A stretch of DNA of 64,000 nucleotides from Pelomonas aquatica (GTDB lineage Bacteria > Pseudomonadota > Gammaproteobacteria > Burkholderiales > Burkholderiaceae_C), in NCBI RefSeq assembly GCF_026712205.1, contig NZ_JAPPUW010000018.1:34910-98909 (forward strand). The letters are read 5' to 3'. The notes beneath the pieces are model-generated. The model searched no databases and was not told the DNA's origin. It worked only from the letters and a program-made list of their open reading frames with translations. This document shows positions 34,477 through 44,300 of this stretch, piece after piece; the first letter of the stretch is position 1, and every line of letters begins with the position of its first letter. Position numbers and translations under genes: made by a program.

Positions 34477-34490
34477 TTGAACCAGGTCAA
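34477..34490. promoter_or_regulatory. FNR/DNR-type box upstream of nrdD
   Basis: TTGAACCAGGTCAA fits TTGA-N6-TCAA. Its centre is 88 bp upstream of the nrdD start, which would place a class II start site near 34442 with a leader of about 47 bases. It overlaps the last codons of ubiT. Confidence 0.6.
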
Positions 34491-34897
34491 GAAACCCACA
34501 GCGGCCCGATGGCGTCCAGCGTGTTCTTCAGGATCAGGCCGTATTCGGTGTCGCCCTCCATGACGAGGGCGCCGTCGAAGAACAGCCGGTCGGCATCGTC
34601 CTGGCCGCGCAGCAGCCGCCACAGCGCATCGGCGCGGGCGCGCAGGCGCAGATGCGGCTTGCCGCCCTCGCCGGCGGCGCGAAAGCCGCCTTCGCCCAGC
34701 GCCAGGCGCACGCGGGCGCCGAGTTCCTGCAGCTCGATCTCGACCGTCCGGCCCTGCAGGGCCTGGCGCTGCGACGCGTCCAGGCGCGGCAGCAGCAGGC
34801 GGTCCAGCGCCAGGGCCAGCAGCGTGGACGGCGGGCGGCTGGGCAGGCGGGCGACGCGCTCGCGCCACTGCGGCGGAAGGCTTGGCAGTGTGCTCAT
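34487..34897 (-). CDS. ubiT: SCP2-domain ubiquinone biosynthesis accessory protein UbiT
   Basis: A 136-residue SCP2-like lipid-binding protein (LLALALDRLLLPRLDASQRQALQGRTVEIELQELG and DRLFFDGALVMEGDTEYGLILKNTLDAI). In proteobacteria UbiT works with UbiU and UbiV in oxygen-independent ubiquinone synthesis. Here it overlaps ubiV in an ATGA and completes the ubiU-ubiV-ubiT order, which makes the assignment strong. Confidence 0.92.
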   Translation of the reverse strand: MSTLPSLPPQWRERVARLPSRPPSTLLALALDRLLLPRLDASQRQALQGRTVEIELQELGARVRLALGEGGFRAAGEGGKPHLRLRARADALWRLLRGQDDADRLFFDGALVMEGDTEYGLILKNTLDAIGPLWVS

Positions 34898-35790
34898 GCG
34901 ACCTCCGCAAGGCCGGGCTGGCGGCGCGCGAAGCCGTCCACGAGACGGCCGGGCAAGGGGAGCGCGCGCAGCTCGGCCAACGCCTCGCCGGCATCGGCGC
35001 CGCGCGCGAACACCGCGTCGAACAGTTCGACGACACGCCCGAAATGCGCGCCGCAAGGCGACAGCCGCAGCAGGCTCACGCCGGCCTCGCGCAGCGCCTC
35101 GCCCTGGCCCAGCAGGCATTGCAGGGCGGCGCTCTGCGTCTGGATGCCGTTGAGCGCGAGGAAGTCCTCGCCCTCCCCGGTCTTCAGCAGCAGGCCGTCG
35201 GCATCGTCGCGGCAGCGGAACTGGCAGTCGTCCTTCTGCAGCCGGTGGTGGCGGGCCGTGAAGCAGCGCGCCGAGAAGGCCAGCGGCAGGCGGCCGAAGC
35301 CCCAGGCCTCGGTCGCGATGGCCGAGGCCTGCGGGTTGATGCGCCCCAGCGCGTCCAGCGACAGCTCGACCGGCGCGACCCAGCGGTCGGCGCCCAGCGC
35401 CGCGTGCTCGGCCAGCGCCGCGGCGTTGTAGATGTTGAGATGCGGGCCCAGCGTCAGCGGCCGGCGGCCCAGGCGCGACAGCAGCTGCAGCGCTGCCGCG
35501 TCGCCGGCCTCGACGGGGAACTCGTCCTGCTCGCAGATGCGGCGCAGCGTGCGCAGCTCGGCCTCGCTCATGACGAGGGCCATGGTCGCCAGCCGCACCT
35601 CCTTGCCGGCGGCACGCAGCTCGCGGGCGATGGCCAGCCAGTCCTCGAACCTGATCTCGTTGCGCCGCGAGCAGACCAGCTCGCCGAGCACGATGCTGCG
35701 CACCGGCGCATCGGCCATCTCGGCATAGAAGTTCAGCAGCGCCTCGCGCGGCCACCAGTACAGCAAAGGGCCGACAGAAAGACCCATCAT
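34894..35790 (-). CDS. ubiV: Oxygen-independent ubiquinone hydroxylase subunit UbiV
   Basis: A 298-residue U32-family protein with SVGPLLYWWPREALLNFY, LGELVCSRRNE and AFSARCFTARHHRLQKDDCQFRC, which provide the four cysteines of the [4Fe-4S] cluster seen in UbiV. UbiU-UbiV hydroxylates the quinone ring without O2. It starts at 35790 after AAGGAG and overlaps ubiT by 4 bp. Confidence 0.94.
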   Translation of the reverse strand: MMGLSVGPLLYWWPREALLNFYAEMADAPVRSIVLGELVCSRRNEIRFEDWLAIARELRAAGKEVRLATMALVMSEAELRTLRRICEQDEFPVEAGDAAALQLLSRLGRRPLTLGPHLNIYNAAALAEHAALGADRWVAPVELSLDALGRINPQASAIATEAWGFGRLPLAFSARCFTARHHRLQKDDCQFRCRDDADGLLLKTGEGEDFLALNGIQTQSAALQCLLGQGEALREAGVSLLRLSPCGAHFGRVVELFDAVFARGADAGEALAELRALPLPGRLVDGFARRQPGLAEVA

Positions 35791-35844
35791 CGATTTTCTC
35801 CTTGGGAGTTCATGCGCCCGGCGCAAGCCGGGGCGCTCCATCAA

Positions 35845-35921
35845 GCGGCCGCCGTGGAACCGGCTCTGCCGGGCCACTGGCGGCGCCCCCTGGGGGGAGG
35901 CGCGCAGCGCCTCGGGGGGGG
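35845..35921. repeat. F-family GC-rich palindromic repeat, copy 1
   Basis: The repeat lies between ubiU and ubiV. It starts GCGGCCGCCG, includes the hairpin CCGGC-TCT-GCCGG and ends with GAGGCGC/GCGCCTC flanked by C and G runs. A second copy lies at 38343 in the same orientation. Similar repeats are common in Burkholderiales. Confidence 0.8.
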
Positions 35922-35923
35922 TC

Positions 35924-36964
35924 TTATCTCCAAGGTCTGTCGTAAGCCCCCAGGGTGTGCTGCTGGCCCTCGGCCCAGCGCGCCAGTTGGCCGTCCCAGG
36001 CCGGCTGCACGCTGTAGCGGCCGCGGCCCTCGTGGGCGGCCCAGGCGCTGTCGATGGCGCTGCGCCAGACCTTGGTGACCTCGGCCACATAGGCGGGGCT
36101 GCGCTGGCGGCCCTCGATCTTGATGGCGTCCACGCCGGCGGCGATCAGCTGCGGCAGCAGGGCCAGCGTGTTGAGGCTGGTGGGTTCCTCCAGCGCATAG
36201 TCGCGCGCCAGCGCGCCGACCTCGAAGCGGCCCTTGCACAGCGTCGGGTAGCCGCGCGGTTCGCCGGGGCGGTAGTGGTCGATCAGCACGCCACCCAGGC
36301 GGGCGCGCACGCCATCGGCGGCCTCGTCCCAGCGCACGGCGGCGGGCGGCGAGCAGACGCCGGCTGTGTTGGGCGACTGGCCCGTGGCATAGCTGGACAG
36401 CGCGCAGCGTCCCTCCACCATCACGCACAGGCTGCCAAAGCCGAACACCTCGACCGGCACGGGGCAGTGCTTCATCAACTGCTGCACCTGCTGCAGCGTC
36501 AGCACGCGCGGCAGCACGGCACGCTCGATGCCGTAACGCTCGCGGTAGAACGCTATGGCCTCCCAGTTCGTCGCCGAAGCCTGCACGGACAGGTGCAGGC
36601 GCAGCTGCGGGTGGCGGCGGTGCGCATCGGCCAGCACGGCGCTGTCGGCCACGATGAGGGCATCGGCGCCGAGCTCGGCGGCATGGTCGACGGCGCGCTG
36701 CCAGGGCGTGGCGTCTCGCGCATCGGCGAAGGTGTTCAGCGCCATCAGCACCTTGCGGCCCTTGCGATGGGCCAGCGCGACGCCTTCGCGCACCTGGGCG
36801 GCGTCGAAGTTCAGGCCGGCGAAGTTGCGCGCATTGGTCGCGTCCTTCAGGCCGAGGTAGACGGCGTCGGCACCGGCCTCGATGGCGAGCTGCAACGCGC
36901 GCAGCGAGCCGGCGGGGCAGACGAGATCGGGCTTGCGCGGCGACGGGGAGGAGTCAGCGGACAT
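35924..36964 (-). CDS. ubiU: Oxygen-independent ubiquinone hydroxylase subunit UbiU
   Basis: A 346-residue U32-family protein with LVCPAGSLRALQLAIEAGADAVYLGLKD, FGFGSLCVMVEGRC, SPNTAGVCSPP and YPTLCKGRFEV, which give the four Cys ligands of the UbiU [4Fe-4S] cluster. KIEGRQRSPAYV is also typical of the family. Repeat R3 lies upstream and the F repeat downstream. The start at 36964 begins at MSADSS. Confidence 0.94.
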   Translation of the reverse strand: MSADSSPSPRKPDLVCPAGSLRALQLAIEAGADAVYLGLKDATNARNFAGLNFDAAQVREGVALAHRKGRKVLMALNTFADARDATPWQRAVDHAAELGADALIVADSAVLADAHRRHPQLRLHLSVQASATNWEAIAFYRERYGIERAVLPRVLTLQQVQQLMKHCPVPVEVFGFGSLCVMVEGRCALSSYATGQSPNTAGVCSPPAAVRWDEAADGVRARLGGVLIDHYRPGEPRGYPTLCKGRFEVGALARDYALEEPTSLNTLALLPQLIAAGVDAIKIEGRQRSPAYVAEVTKVWRSAIDSAWAAHEGRGRYSVQPAWDGQLARWAEGQQHTLGAYDRPWR

Positions 36965-36992
36965 CTCAGAGGTCTTGCAGTTCTGGGCTTTG

Positions 36993-37130
36993 CGGGCCGA
37001 GCGCCGGGCCGCTCCCAAGCCGGCCCGCGCTGGCGATGTGCTCGCGGCTCGATGCCGCGAGCATCGCCGTCCCCTCGGGGGACCGGCTGGGAACGCCCGC
37101 GTACAGCGGGGCGGGGCCGGACGAGGGGCG
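36993..37130. repeat. R-family structured intercistronic repeat, copy R3
   Basis: The copy fills the gap between the DUF2249 gene and ubiU, in the same orientation to transcription as the others. Its long hairpin is GCTCGCGGC/GCCGCGAGC, where R1 and R2 have GCTTGCGGC/GCCGCAAGC: a compensatory T-A to C-G change. Confidence 0.87.
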
Positions 37131-37135
37131 CTGTT

Positions 37136-37432
37136 TCAGGAGCAGCCGCCACCACCGCCGCAGCCGCAGCCGCCTTGCGGCATCGGCGCCGAAGCCTCGC
37201 CGGGTGCGGCGCGGCCGATGCGGATGCGCCAGTAGCCCGGGTCGGCCTGCACCACCTGCCAGTTGAAGGCCTGCGGGCGGTAGGCGTGGAACTGCATCAG
37301 CAGGCCGCGCGGCTCGTGGTCGTTGACCAGCTCGAAGGCCTCGCCGTCGGCGAGCGCGTCGAAGCACTGGAAGGCGAGCTGGTGGCGCTGCGCGGGCGCG
37401 AGCGGGCGGAGGTCGTGGAGGGCGTTGTTCAT
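37136..37432 (-). CDS. DUF2249 protein with Cys/Gly-rich tail
   Basis: A 98-residue protein: a DUF2249 domain (HDLRPLAPAQRHQLAFQCFDALADGEAFELVNDHEPRGL... split over residues 5-75) and a C-terminal Gly/Cys tail (GGCGCGGGGGCS) that looks metal-binding. It leads the ubiU-ubiV-ubiT operon. A perfectly palindromic FNR-type box lies 37 bp upstream. A second DUF2249 protein with a similar tail leads the norB operon at 60636. The role is unknown; electron transfer or metal handling is a guess. Confidence 0.85.
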   Translation of the reverse strand: MNNALHDLRPLAPAQRHQLAFQCFDALADGEAFELVNDHEPRGLLMQFHAYRPQAFNWQVVQADPGYWRIRIGRAAPGEASAPMPQGGCGCGGGGGCS

Positions 37433-37468
37433 GGGTCGTCAGCCTAGGGCTGGCGGCCCCGTCGCGCC

Positions 37469-37482
37469 TTGAACCAGTTCAA
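37469..37482. promoter_or_regulatory. FNR/DNR-type box upstream of the DUF2249-ubiUVT operon
   Basis: TTGAACCAGTTCAA is symmetrical in both half-sites. Its centre is 43 bp before the DUF2249 start codon, so a class II promoter would give an almost leaderless transcript. Confidence 0.6.
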
Positions 37483-37554
37483 GACAGCGGCACGCCGCTG
37501 GCGTCGTCGCCGTCGCCGAAGCGGTGGGGGCCGGTGCCGGCATGGCCTGGGCCA

Positions 37555-38307
37555 CTACTGGACGAGGGGCGACGTGGCCTGCTGGAGTTCGACGCCCTGC
37601 AGCCGCGCATCGCCGGCCAGCGTCTGCAGATACTGGCGCAACGCGCTGATCTGGTGCTGCTGGCGCATCTGCTGGGCCACGGCCTCGCGCACCTGCTCGA
37701 AGGGCGGCAGCCGGCCGGGTTCGCGCGCGTCGATGGCGGCGATGTGCAGGCCGAAGCGGCTGTGCAGCAGTTGCGGCAGCACGCCGATCTCGCTGCGGCC
37801 GAACAGCTCCTTGGCGAACTCGGGCGCGCAGTCTTCCGTCCTCAGCCAGCCCAGGCGGCCGCCGTCGGCGCCGCTCGGGCAGTTGGACAGGGATTGGGCG
37901 GCCTCGGTGAAGGCCGCCGTCTCGCTGGCGCGCAGCGCGATCAAGTGGCCCTCGGCATGCTGGCGCAGCCGGTCCACGTCCACGCCGGGCGTGACGGCGA
38001 ACAGGATGTGGCGCACCTGCACGCGCTCGCCCCGCGCGAACTGGCGCGCATGCGCCTCGTAGTGGCGGCGGCAGGCGGCCTCGTCGGGCTCGGGGCCGGC
38101 CAGCTCCTGCAGGAGCAGCGCCTCGATGGCTTCGCTGGCCGCCTCGCTGACGGCGCCTTCGCGCGGCACGGGGTCGTCCTCGGCCAGCAGGCCAAGGCCG
38201 ATGGCGCGCTGGCGCAGCAACTCGGTGCAGGCGCGCTGGCGCAGCGCCTCATCGTCCAGCGCCTCGTCGGCGGTGGCGATCAAAACATCATTCACGGATG
38301 CAGCCAT
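37555..38307 (-). CDS. Parvulin-type peptidyl-prolyl isomerase
   Basis: A 250-residue protein with a helical N-terminal region and a PpiC/parvulin domain (residues about 105-210: RVQVRHILFAV, LSNCPSGADGGRLGWL, FGLHIAAIDAREPGRLPPFEQVR). There is no clear signal peptide, so it is probably cytoplasmic, resembling NifM-like chaperones. It directly follows narI and starts after AAGGAG, which suggests help in folding or maturing the nitrate reductase. Confidence 0.87.
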   Translation of the reverse strand: MAASVNDVLIATADEALDDEALRQRACTELLRQRAIGLGLLAEDDPVPREGAVSEAASEAIEALLLQELAGPEPDEAACRRHYEAHARQFARGERVQVRHILFAVTPGVDVDRLRQHAEGHLIALRASETAAFTEAAQSLSNCPSGADGGRLGWLRTEDCAPEFAKELFGRSEIGVLPQLLHSRFGLHIAAIDAREPGRLPPFEQVREAVAQQMRQQHQISALRQYLQTLAGDARLQGVELQQATSPLVQ

Positions 38308-38342
38308 TGGGCATCTCCTTACGCGTTGCACGTACCGACCGC

Positions 38343-38421
38343 GCGGCCGCCGCGGAACCGGCTTTGCCGGGCCGCCAGCGGCGCCCCCTTGAGGGGGCCG
38401 GCGAAGCCGGTAGGGGGTGGG
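38343..38421. repeat. F-family GC-rich palindromic repeat, copy 2
   Basis: This copy lies between narI and the parvulin gene. It shares GCGGCCGCCG, the CCGGC hairpin (here with a TTT loop) and the run of C residues with the copy at 35845. The terminal hairpin is changed to CCGGC-GAA-GCCGG, keeping pairing with another sequence. Confidence 0.8.
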
Positions 38422-38422
38422 G

Positions 38423-39118
38423 TCACTTCGGGAGATTCAGGCGGCGCGAGCGCACGACCTGGTAGGGCCTGAAGACGTAGAACACCGACGCCAGCCCGCT
38501 CCAGACGTGCACGAGGCGGCTGAAAGGGAAGAGCAGGAAGATGGTCATGCCCAGCACCATGTGGACCTTGTAGGGCCAGGCCAGGTGCACGAGGCCGCTC
38601 GCGTCGGGGTTGAAGCTGACGATGCGCTGCGCCCAGTCGGACAGCACCAGCATGACCGAGCCGTCGGCATGCGACAGCGAGAAGGGCAGCGTGATCAGGC
38701 CCAGGCTGAGCTGCGCCCACAGGATCCACAGGATGGCCAGGTCGGTGCGGTGGCTGGTCAGGCGGATGCGCGGGTCGGTCATGCGGCGCCAGATCAGCAT
38801 GCTCAGGCCGATGAAGCAGAACGTCCCGGCCACGCCGCCGGCGACGATGGCCAGCATCTGCTTAGTTGAAGCGCTGATGAAGTGCTCGTACAGCGCGTGC
38901 GGCGTCAGCATGCCGACCGTGTGGCCCACCATCAGGAACAGGATGCCGGCATGGAAGAGGTTGCTGGCCCATTTCATGCCGCGCCCGCGCAGCATCTGCG
39001 AGCTGTCGCTCTTCCAGGTGTACTGGTCGCGGTCGAAGCGGGCCAGGCTGCCCATCAGGAAGACAGCCAGGCAGATGTAGGGGTAGACGACGAACAGGAA
39101 GTTATGCAGGGCGTTCAT
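38423..39118 (-). CDS. narI: Respiratory nitrate reductase gamma subunit (cytochrome b)
   Basis: A 231-residue protein with five hydrophobic segments and the NarI haem-ligand histidines (KWASNLFHAGILFLMVGHTVGM and PYKVHMVLGMTIFLLFPFSRLVHVWS). It takes electrons from quinol and passes them to NarH. It overlaps narJ by 4 bp. Confidence 0.96.
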   Translation of the reverse strand: MNALHNFLFVVYPYICLAVFLMGSLARFDRDQYTWKSDSSQMLRGRGMKWASNLFHAGILFLMVGHTVGMLTPHALYEHFISASTKQMLAIVAGGVAGTFCFIGLSMLIWRRMTDPRIRLTSHRTDLAILWILWAQLSLGLITLPFSLSHADGSVMLVLSDWAQRIVSFNPDASGLVHLAWPYKVHMVLGMTIFLLFPFSRLVHVWSGLASVFYVFRPYQVVRSRRLNLPK

Positions 39119-39807
39119 GCCTGGGCTCCCGGCTGGTGGGCGCTTTGCTTGCGCACGATGTGGATGGGTTGCGGCTGCTCGGGGCGGGACTGGCCGGCGC
39201 TGGAGCAGCCACCGAAGGCCTCGGGCTCGGCCCAGGCCTCGTCGAGCCCGGGCTCGGGCGCAATGTCGACCGGCTCGGCGCGTTCGCCGGCCAGTTCGAG
39301 CACGGCGGCCAGCACACTGGCGTAGGGGCTCTGGCGGCGCTGCAGCGCGCTGAAGATGGCGCGGGCGATGTGGGCCGTCTCGCCGAGGAAGCTGCGCGCC
39401 TCGCGGGCGGGCTGGGTGCTGGCGAACTCCAGCACGACGGCGAGGTGGTCGGGCAGTTCGCCGGGCGCCAGGTAGAGGCCGGCGCGCTCATAGGTCTGCT
39501 GCAGGTCGACCATGGCCGGGCCGCGGTCGCGCGAGTCGCCGTGGATGTGCTCGAACAGGTGCAGGGCCGTGCCGCGGCCGCGGTCGAAGAGGTCGACGAA
39601 GTCGGCCTCGACCGCGAAGGCATCGGCCTGCTGCAGGCGCTGCAGCAGCGCGCAGAGCTCGTCGATGCGGGCCGCGGGAAGCGCGGCCTCGCGCTTCAGC
39701 GCCTGCTGCATCTCGGGCACGGCGGCGCGGAAGGCGGCATCGGGGTAGCGCAGCAGCGCGGCGAGCACGCGCAGGCTGTAGGGGGCGGGGGTGGGCGTGT
39801 TGAACAT
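39115..39807 (-). CDS. narJ: Nitrate reductase molybdenum cofactor assembly chaperone
   Basis: A 230-residue acidic helical protein, NarJ-like: SLRVLAALLRYPDAAFRAAVPEMQ, FVDLFDRGRGTALHLFEHIHGDSRDRGPAMVDL and YERAGLYLAPGELPDHLAVVLEF. It guides insertion of Moco into NarG. A long, less conserved tail ends with EQPQPIHIVRK. It lies 11 bp after narH and overlaps narI. Confidence 0.95.
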   Translation of the reverse strand: MFNTPTPAPYSLRVLAALLRYPDAAFRAAVPEMQQALKREAALPAARIDELCALLQRLQQADAFAVEADFVDLFDRGRGTALHLFEHIHGDSRDRGPAMVDLQQTYERAGLYLAPGELPDHLAVVLEFASTQPAREARSFLGETAHIARAIFSALQRRQSPYASVLAAVLELAGERAEPVDIAPEPGLDEAWAEPEAFGGCSSAGQSRPEQPQPIHIVRKQSAHQPGAQA

Positions 39808-39818
39808 GGCTCGCCTCC

Positions 39819-41342
39819 TCAGACCGTTGCCTTGATGGGGATGGTGCGCTTCTTCTCCGAGCCGAACAGGCTGGTCTCGGTGACGCCCTCGGAGCAGCCG
39901 TTGCCGAAGCTGAAGCCGCAGCCGCCGCGCACATTGAAGGCGTTCTCGGCGTATTCGCGGTGGGTCGTCGGGATGACGAAGCGGTCCTCGTAGTTGGCGA
40001 TGGCCATCACGCGGTACATCTCGGCCACCTCGCTCGGCAGCAGGCCGACCTGGTCGAGCACGGCGCGGTTCTCGACGCCGTCGACATGCAGGCTGCGCTG
40101 GTAGGCGCGCATGGCCAGCATGCGCTCCAGCGCGCGCTCCACGGGCCAGACGTCGCCGGCCGTCAGCAGGTTGGCCAGGTATTGCACCGGGATGCGCAGC
40201 TGGCGCACGTCGGGGATCTCGCCGTTGATGCCGACCTGGCCGGCGTTGGCCGCGGCGCTGATGGGTGACAGCGGCGGCACATACCAGACCATGGGCAGCG
40301 TGCGGTACTCGGGGTGCAGCGGCAGGGCCACCTTCCAGTCCACGGCCATCTTGTAGACGGGGCTGTTCTTCGCGGCCTCCAGCCAGTTGTCGGGGATGCC
40401 GTCGCGGCGCGCCTGGGCGATGACCTCGGGGTCGTGGGGGTCCAGGAAGATGCCGAGCTGGGCCTGGTAGAGGTCCTTGTCGTTGGGCGTGGCGGCGACC
40501 TCGGCGATGCGGTCGGCGTCGTAGAGCAGCACGCCGAGGTAGCGGATGCGGCCCACGCAGGTCTCGGAGCAGACCGTCGGCTGGCCCGCTTCGATGCGCG
40601 GGTAGCAGAAGATGCACTTCTCGGCCTTGCCGCTCTTCCAGTTGTAGTAGATCTTCTTGTAGGGGCAGCCCGACACGCACATGCGCCAGCCGCGGCACTT
40701 GTCCTGGTCGATCAGCACGATGCCGTCTTCCTCGCGCTTGTAGATCGAGCCCGAGGGGCAGCTCGCGACGCAGGCGGGGTTCAGGCAGTGCTCGCACAGC
40801 CTGGGCAGGTACATCATGAAGGTGTTCTCGAACTTGCCGTACATCTCCTTCTGCACGTCGTCGAAGTTCTTGTCCTTGGAGCGCTTGCTGAACTCGCCGC
40901 CGAGGATCTCCTCCCAGTTCGGGCCCCACTCGATCTTCTCCATGCGCTGGCCGGTGATGAGGCTGCGCGGGCGGGCCGTCGGCGCATGCTTCATCTCGGG
41001 GGCCGACTGCAGGTGGTCGTAGTCGAAGGTGAAGGGCTCGTAGTAGTCGTCGATCTCCGGCAGGTTGGGGTTGGCGAAGATCTTCATCAAGAGCTTCCAC
41101 TTGCCGCCCTGGCGCGGCTCCAGCTTGCCGTCGGCCTTGCGGACCCAGCCGCCGTTCCATTTGTCCTGGTTCTCCCACTCCTTGGGATAGCCGATGCCGG
41201 GCTTGGTCTCGACGTTGTTGAACCAGGCGTACTCGACGCCGGGACGGCTGGTCCAGACGTTCTTGCAGGTGACCGAACAGGTGTGGCAGCCGATGCACTT
41301 GTCCAGGTTCAGCACCATGCCGATCTGTGCGCGAATCTTCAT
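39819..41342 (-). CDS. narH: Respiratory nitrate reductase beta subunit (Fe-S)
   Basis: A 507-residue protein carrying four ferredoxin-type clusters: CIGCHTCSVTC, CEHCLNPACVASC, CRGWRMCVSGC (the tryptophan in place of a cysteine marks the [3Fe-4S] centre) and CIFC with CSETC. It wires NarI to NarG on the cytoplasmic side. The start MKIRAQIGMVLNLDKC matches the family; the upstream ATG at 41411 is not used by homologues. It follows narG by 19 bp. Confidence 0.97.
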   Translation of the reverse strand: MKIRAQIGMVLNLDKCIGCHTCSVTCKNVWTSRPGVEYAWFNNVETKPGIGYPKEWENQDKWNGGWVRKADGKLEPRQGGKWKLLMKIFANPNLPEIDDYYEPFTFDYDHLQSAPEMKHAPTARPRSLITGQRMEKIEWGPNWEEILGGEFSKRSKDKNFDDVQKEMYGKFENTFMMYLPRLCEHCLNPACVASCPSGSIYKREEDGIVLIDQDKCRGWRMCVSGCPYKKIYYNWKSGKAEKCIFCYPRIEAGQPTVCSETCVGRIRYLGVLLYDADRIAEVAATPNDKDLYQAQLGIFLDPHDPEVIAQARRDGIPDNWLEAAKNSPVYKMAVDWKVALPLHPEYRTLPMVWYVPPLSPISAAANAGQVGINGEIPDVRQLRIPVQYLANLLTAGDVWPVERALERMLAMRAYQRSLHVDGVENRAVLDQVGLLPSEVAEMYRVMAIANYEDRFVIPTTHREYAENAFNVRGGCGFSFGNGCSEGVTETSLFGSEKKRTIPIKATV

Positions 41343-41361
41343 TTGATTGCTCCTCGCGTGT

Positions 41362-44300
41362 TCAGGGGTTTTCGCCTTGCGACTGGTAGGCCGCGGCGAG
41401 GTGGTCGTCACGCGGGGTGTCGAGCCAGTCCACCTTGTTCATCTTGCGGATCACGACGAACTCGTCGCGGTTGGTGCCGATGGTTCCGTAGTAGTTGAAG
41501 CCGTAGCTGTACTGCGCGTAGCCGCCGATCATGTGGGTGGGCTTGGTGACGATGCGCGTCACCGAGTTGTGGATGCCGCCGCGCACGCCGGTGATCTCGC
41601 TGCCGGGCGTGTTGATGATCTTTTCCTGCGCGTGGTACATCAGCGTCATGCCGGGGTTCACGCGCTGGCTGACCACCGCGCGGGCCGCGATGGCGCCGTT
41701 CAGGTTGAAGAGCTCCACCCAGTCGTTGTCGGCGATGCCGGCCCTTTTTGCGTCGTCCTCGCTGAGCCAGATGACCGGGCCGCCGCGGTTGAGCGTCAGC
41801 ATCAGCAGGTTGTCGCTGTAGGTGCTGTGGATGCCCCATTTCTGGTGCGGCGTGATGAAGTTCAGCACGATCTCCGGGTTGCCGTTGGGCTTGATGCCCT
41901 CGATGCCGCCCGTGGCCTTCAGGTCCACCGGCGGGCGGTAGCTCGTGAAGCCTTCGCCGAAGGCGCGCATCCACGGGTGGTCCTGGTAGAACTGCTGGCG
42001 GCCGGTCAGCGTGCGCCATGGGATCAGTTCATGCACATTGGTGTAGCCGGCGTTGTAGGAGACCTTCTCGCTCTCCAGGCCGCTCCAGGTCGGCGAGCTG
42101 ATGATCTTGCGCGGCTGGGCCTGCACGTCGCGGTAGCGGATCTTCTCGTCCTCGCGGTGCAGGGCCAGGTGCTCGTGGTCGCGGCCGGTGAACTTGGACA
42201 GCGCATCCCAGGCCTTCACGGCGACATGGCCGTTGGTCTCGGGCGCCAGCTGCAGGATGACCTCGCAGGCGTCGATGTCGCTGACGATGCGGGCGCGGCC
42301 CGCGGCGTCCACGCCGTTGAGCTCGGCCAACTGGGCGACCTCGGTCCTGGTGTCCCAGGCTATGCCCTTGCCGCCGTTGCCGAGCTTGTCCATCAGCGGC
42401 CCGAGCGACGTGAAGCGCTCGTAGGTGGCCGGGTAGTCGCGCTCGACGACGGCGATGTTGGGCGCCGTCTTGCCGGGGATCAGCTCGCACTCGCCCTTCT
42501 TCCAGTCCTGCACGCCGAAGGGCTGGGCCAGTTCGGCCGGCGTGTCGTGCATCAGCGGCGACATGACGACCTCCTTCTCGACACCGAGATGGCCGACGCA
42601 GACCTCGCTGAAGGCCTTGGCGAAGCCCTTGTAGATCTCCCAGTCGGAGCGCGACTGCCAGACCGGGTCCACCGCCGCGGACAGCGGGTGGATGAAGGGG
42701 TGCATGTCGCTGGTGTTGAGGTCGTTCTTCTCGTACCAGCTGGCCGTGGGCAGCACGATGTCGGAGTACAGGCAGGTCGTGCTCATGCGGAAGTCCAGCG
42801 TCACGACCAGGTCCAGCTTGCCCTGCGGCGCCTGCGCATGCCAGCGCACCTCCTGCGGCTTGGCGTCGTCGGCGCCCAGGTCCTTGCCCTGCACGCCGTT
42901 CTCGGTGCCCAGCAGGTGCTTGCAGAAGTATTCGTGGCCCTTGCCGCTGGAGCCCAGCAGGTTGGAGCGCCAGACGAACATATTGCGCGGCCAGTTCTGC
43001 GGCGCGTCGGGGTCCTCGCAGCTCAGCTGCAGCGAGCCGTCGCGCAGGCCCTGCACGACATAGTCCTTGGGCGCCAGGCCGGCGGCCGCGGCGTCCTTGA
43101 CGACCTGCACCGGGTTGGTCTTGAGCTGGGGCGCGCTGGGCAGCCAGCCCATGCGCTCGGCGCGCACATTGCAGTCGATCATGCTGCCGCTGAACTCGGC
43201 GCGCTCGGCCTCGGTGGCCAGCGGCGACAGCACCTCGTCGACGCCCAGCTTCTCGTAGCGCCACTGGTCGGTATGGGCGTAGAAGAAGCTCGTGCTGTTC
43301 ATCTGGCGCGGCGGGCGCACCCAGTCCAGCGCGAAAGCCAGCGCCGTCCAGCCGGTCTGCGGGCGCAGCTTCTCCTGGCCGACGTAATGCGCCCAGCCGC
43401 CGCCGCTCTGGCCGATGCAGCCGCACATCATCAGCAGGTTGATGACCCCGCGGTAGTTCATGTCGCAGTGGTACCAGTGGTTCATCGCGGCGCCGATGAT
43501 GATCATCGACTTGCCCTGGGTCTTGTGCGCGTTCTCGGCGAACTCGCGCGCGACGCGGATGACCTGGGCGCGCGGCACGCCGGTGATGGCCTCCTGCCAG
43601 GCGGGCGTGTAGGGGGCGTTGTCGTCGTAGCTCTTTGCGCCGCTGCCGAAGCCGCGGGCTATGCCGTACTGCGCGGCCTGCAGGTCGAAGACGGTCGCGA
43701 CGACGGCCTCGCCGTCCTGGGTCTTCAGCCTGGTCGCCGGCACGCGGGCGCGGTGGCTGACGCCGTCCTGCTGCGGGTTGGGCATGAAGTGCTCGCTGGC
43801 GCTGCCCGCGAAGTACGGGAAGGCCACGTCGACGACCTCTTGGGCCTGCTCGCCGTCTTCCACGAGGGAGAGCTTGAGCCTGACGTCCCCGCCGCCCTCG
43901 GCCTCCTTGGCCTCCAGGTTCCACTTGCCGGCGTCGTCGCGGCCCTCGGCGCCCCAGCGGAAGCCGATGGAGCCGTTGGGCAGCACCAGCATGCCGCTGC
44001 TGTTGAAAGCCAGCGTCTTCCACTCCGGGTTGTTGCTCTGGCCCATCTGGCCGGCCAGGTCGCTGGCGCGCAGATAGCGCGAGGGCACGCGGGCCTTGCG
44101 GCCGTCGGGCAGGGTCTGCTCCTCCAGCAGCACCAGCAGCGGCAGGTCGGTGTAGCGGCGCGCGTAGTCGTCGAAGTAGGGGCTGCGCTGCTTAAAATAG
44201 AACTCGTTGAGGGCCACGTGGCCCATGGCCATGGCCAGCGCCGCGTCGGTGCCCTGCTTGGGATGCAGCCACAGGTCGGCCAGCTTGGCGACCTCGGAGT

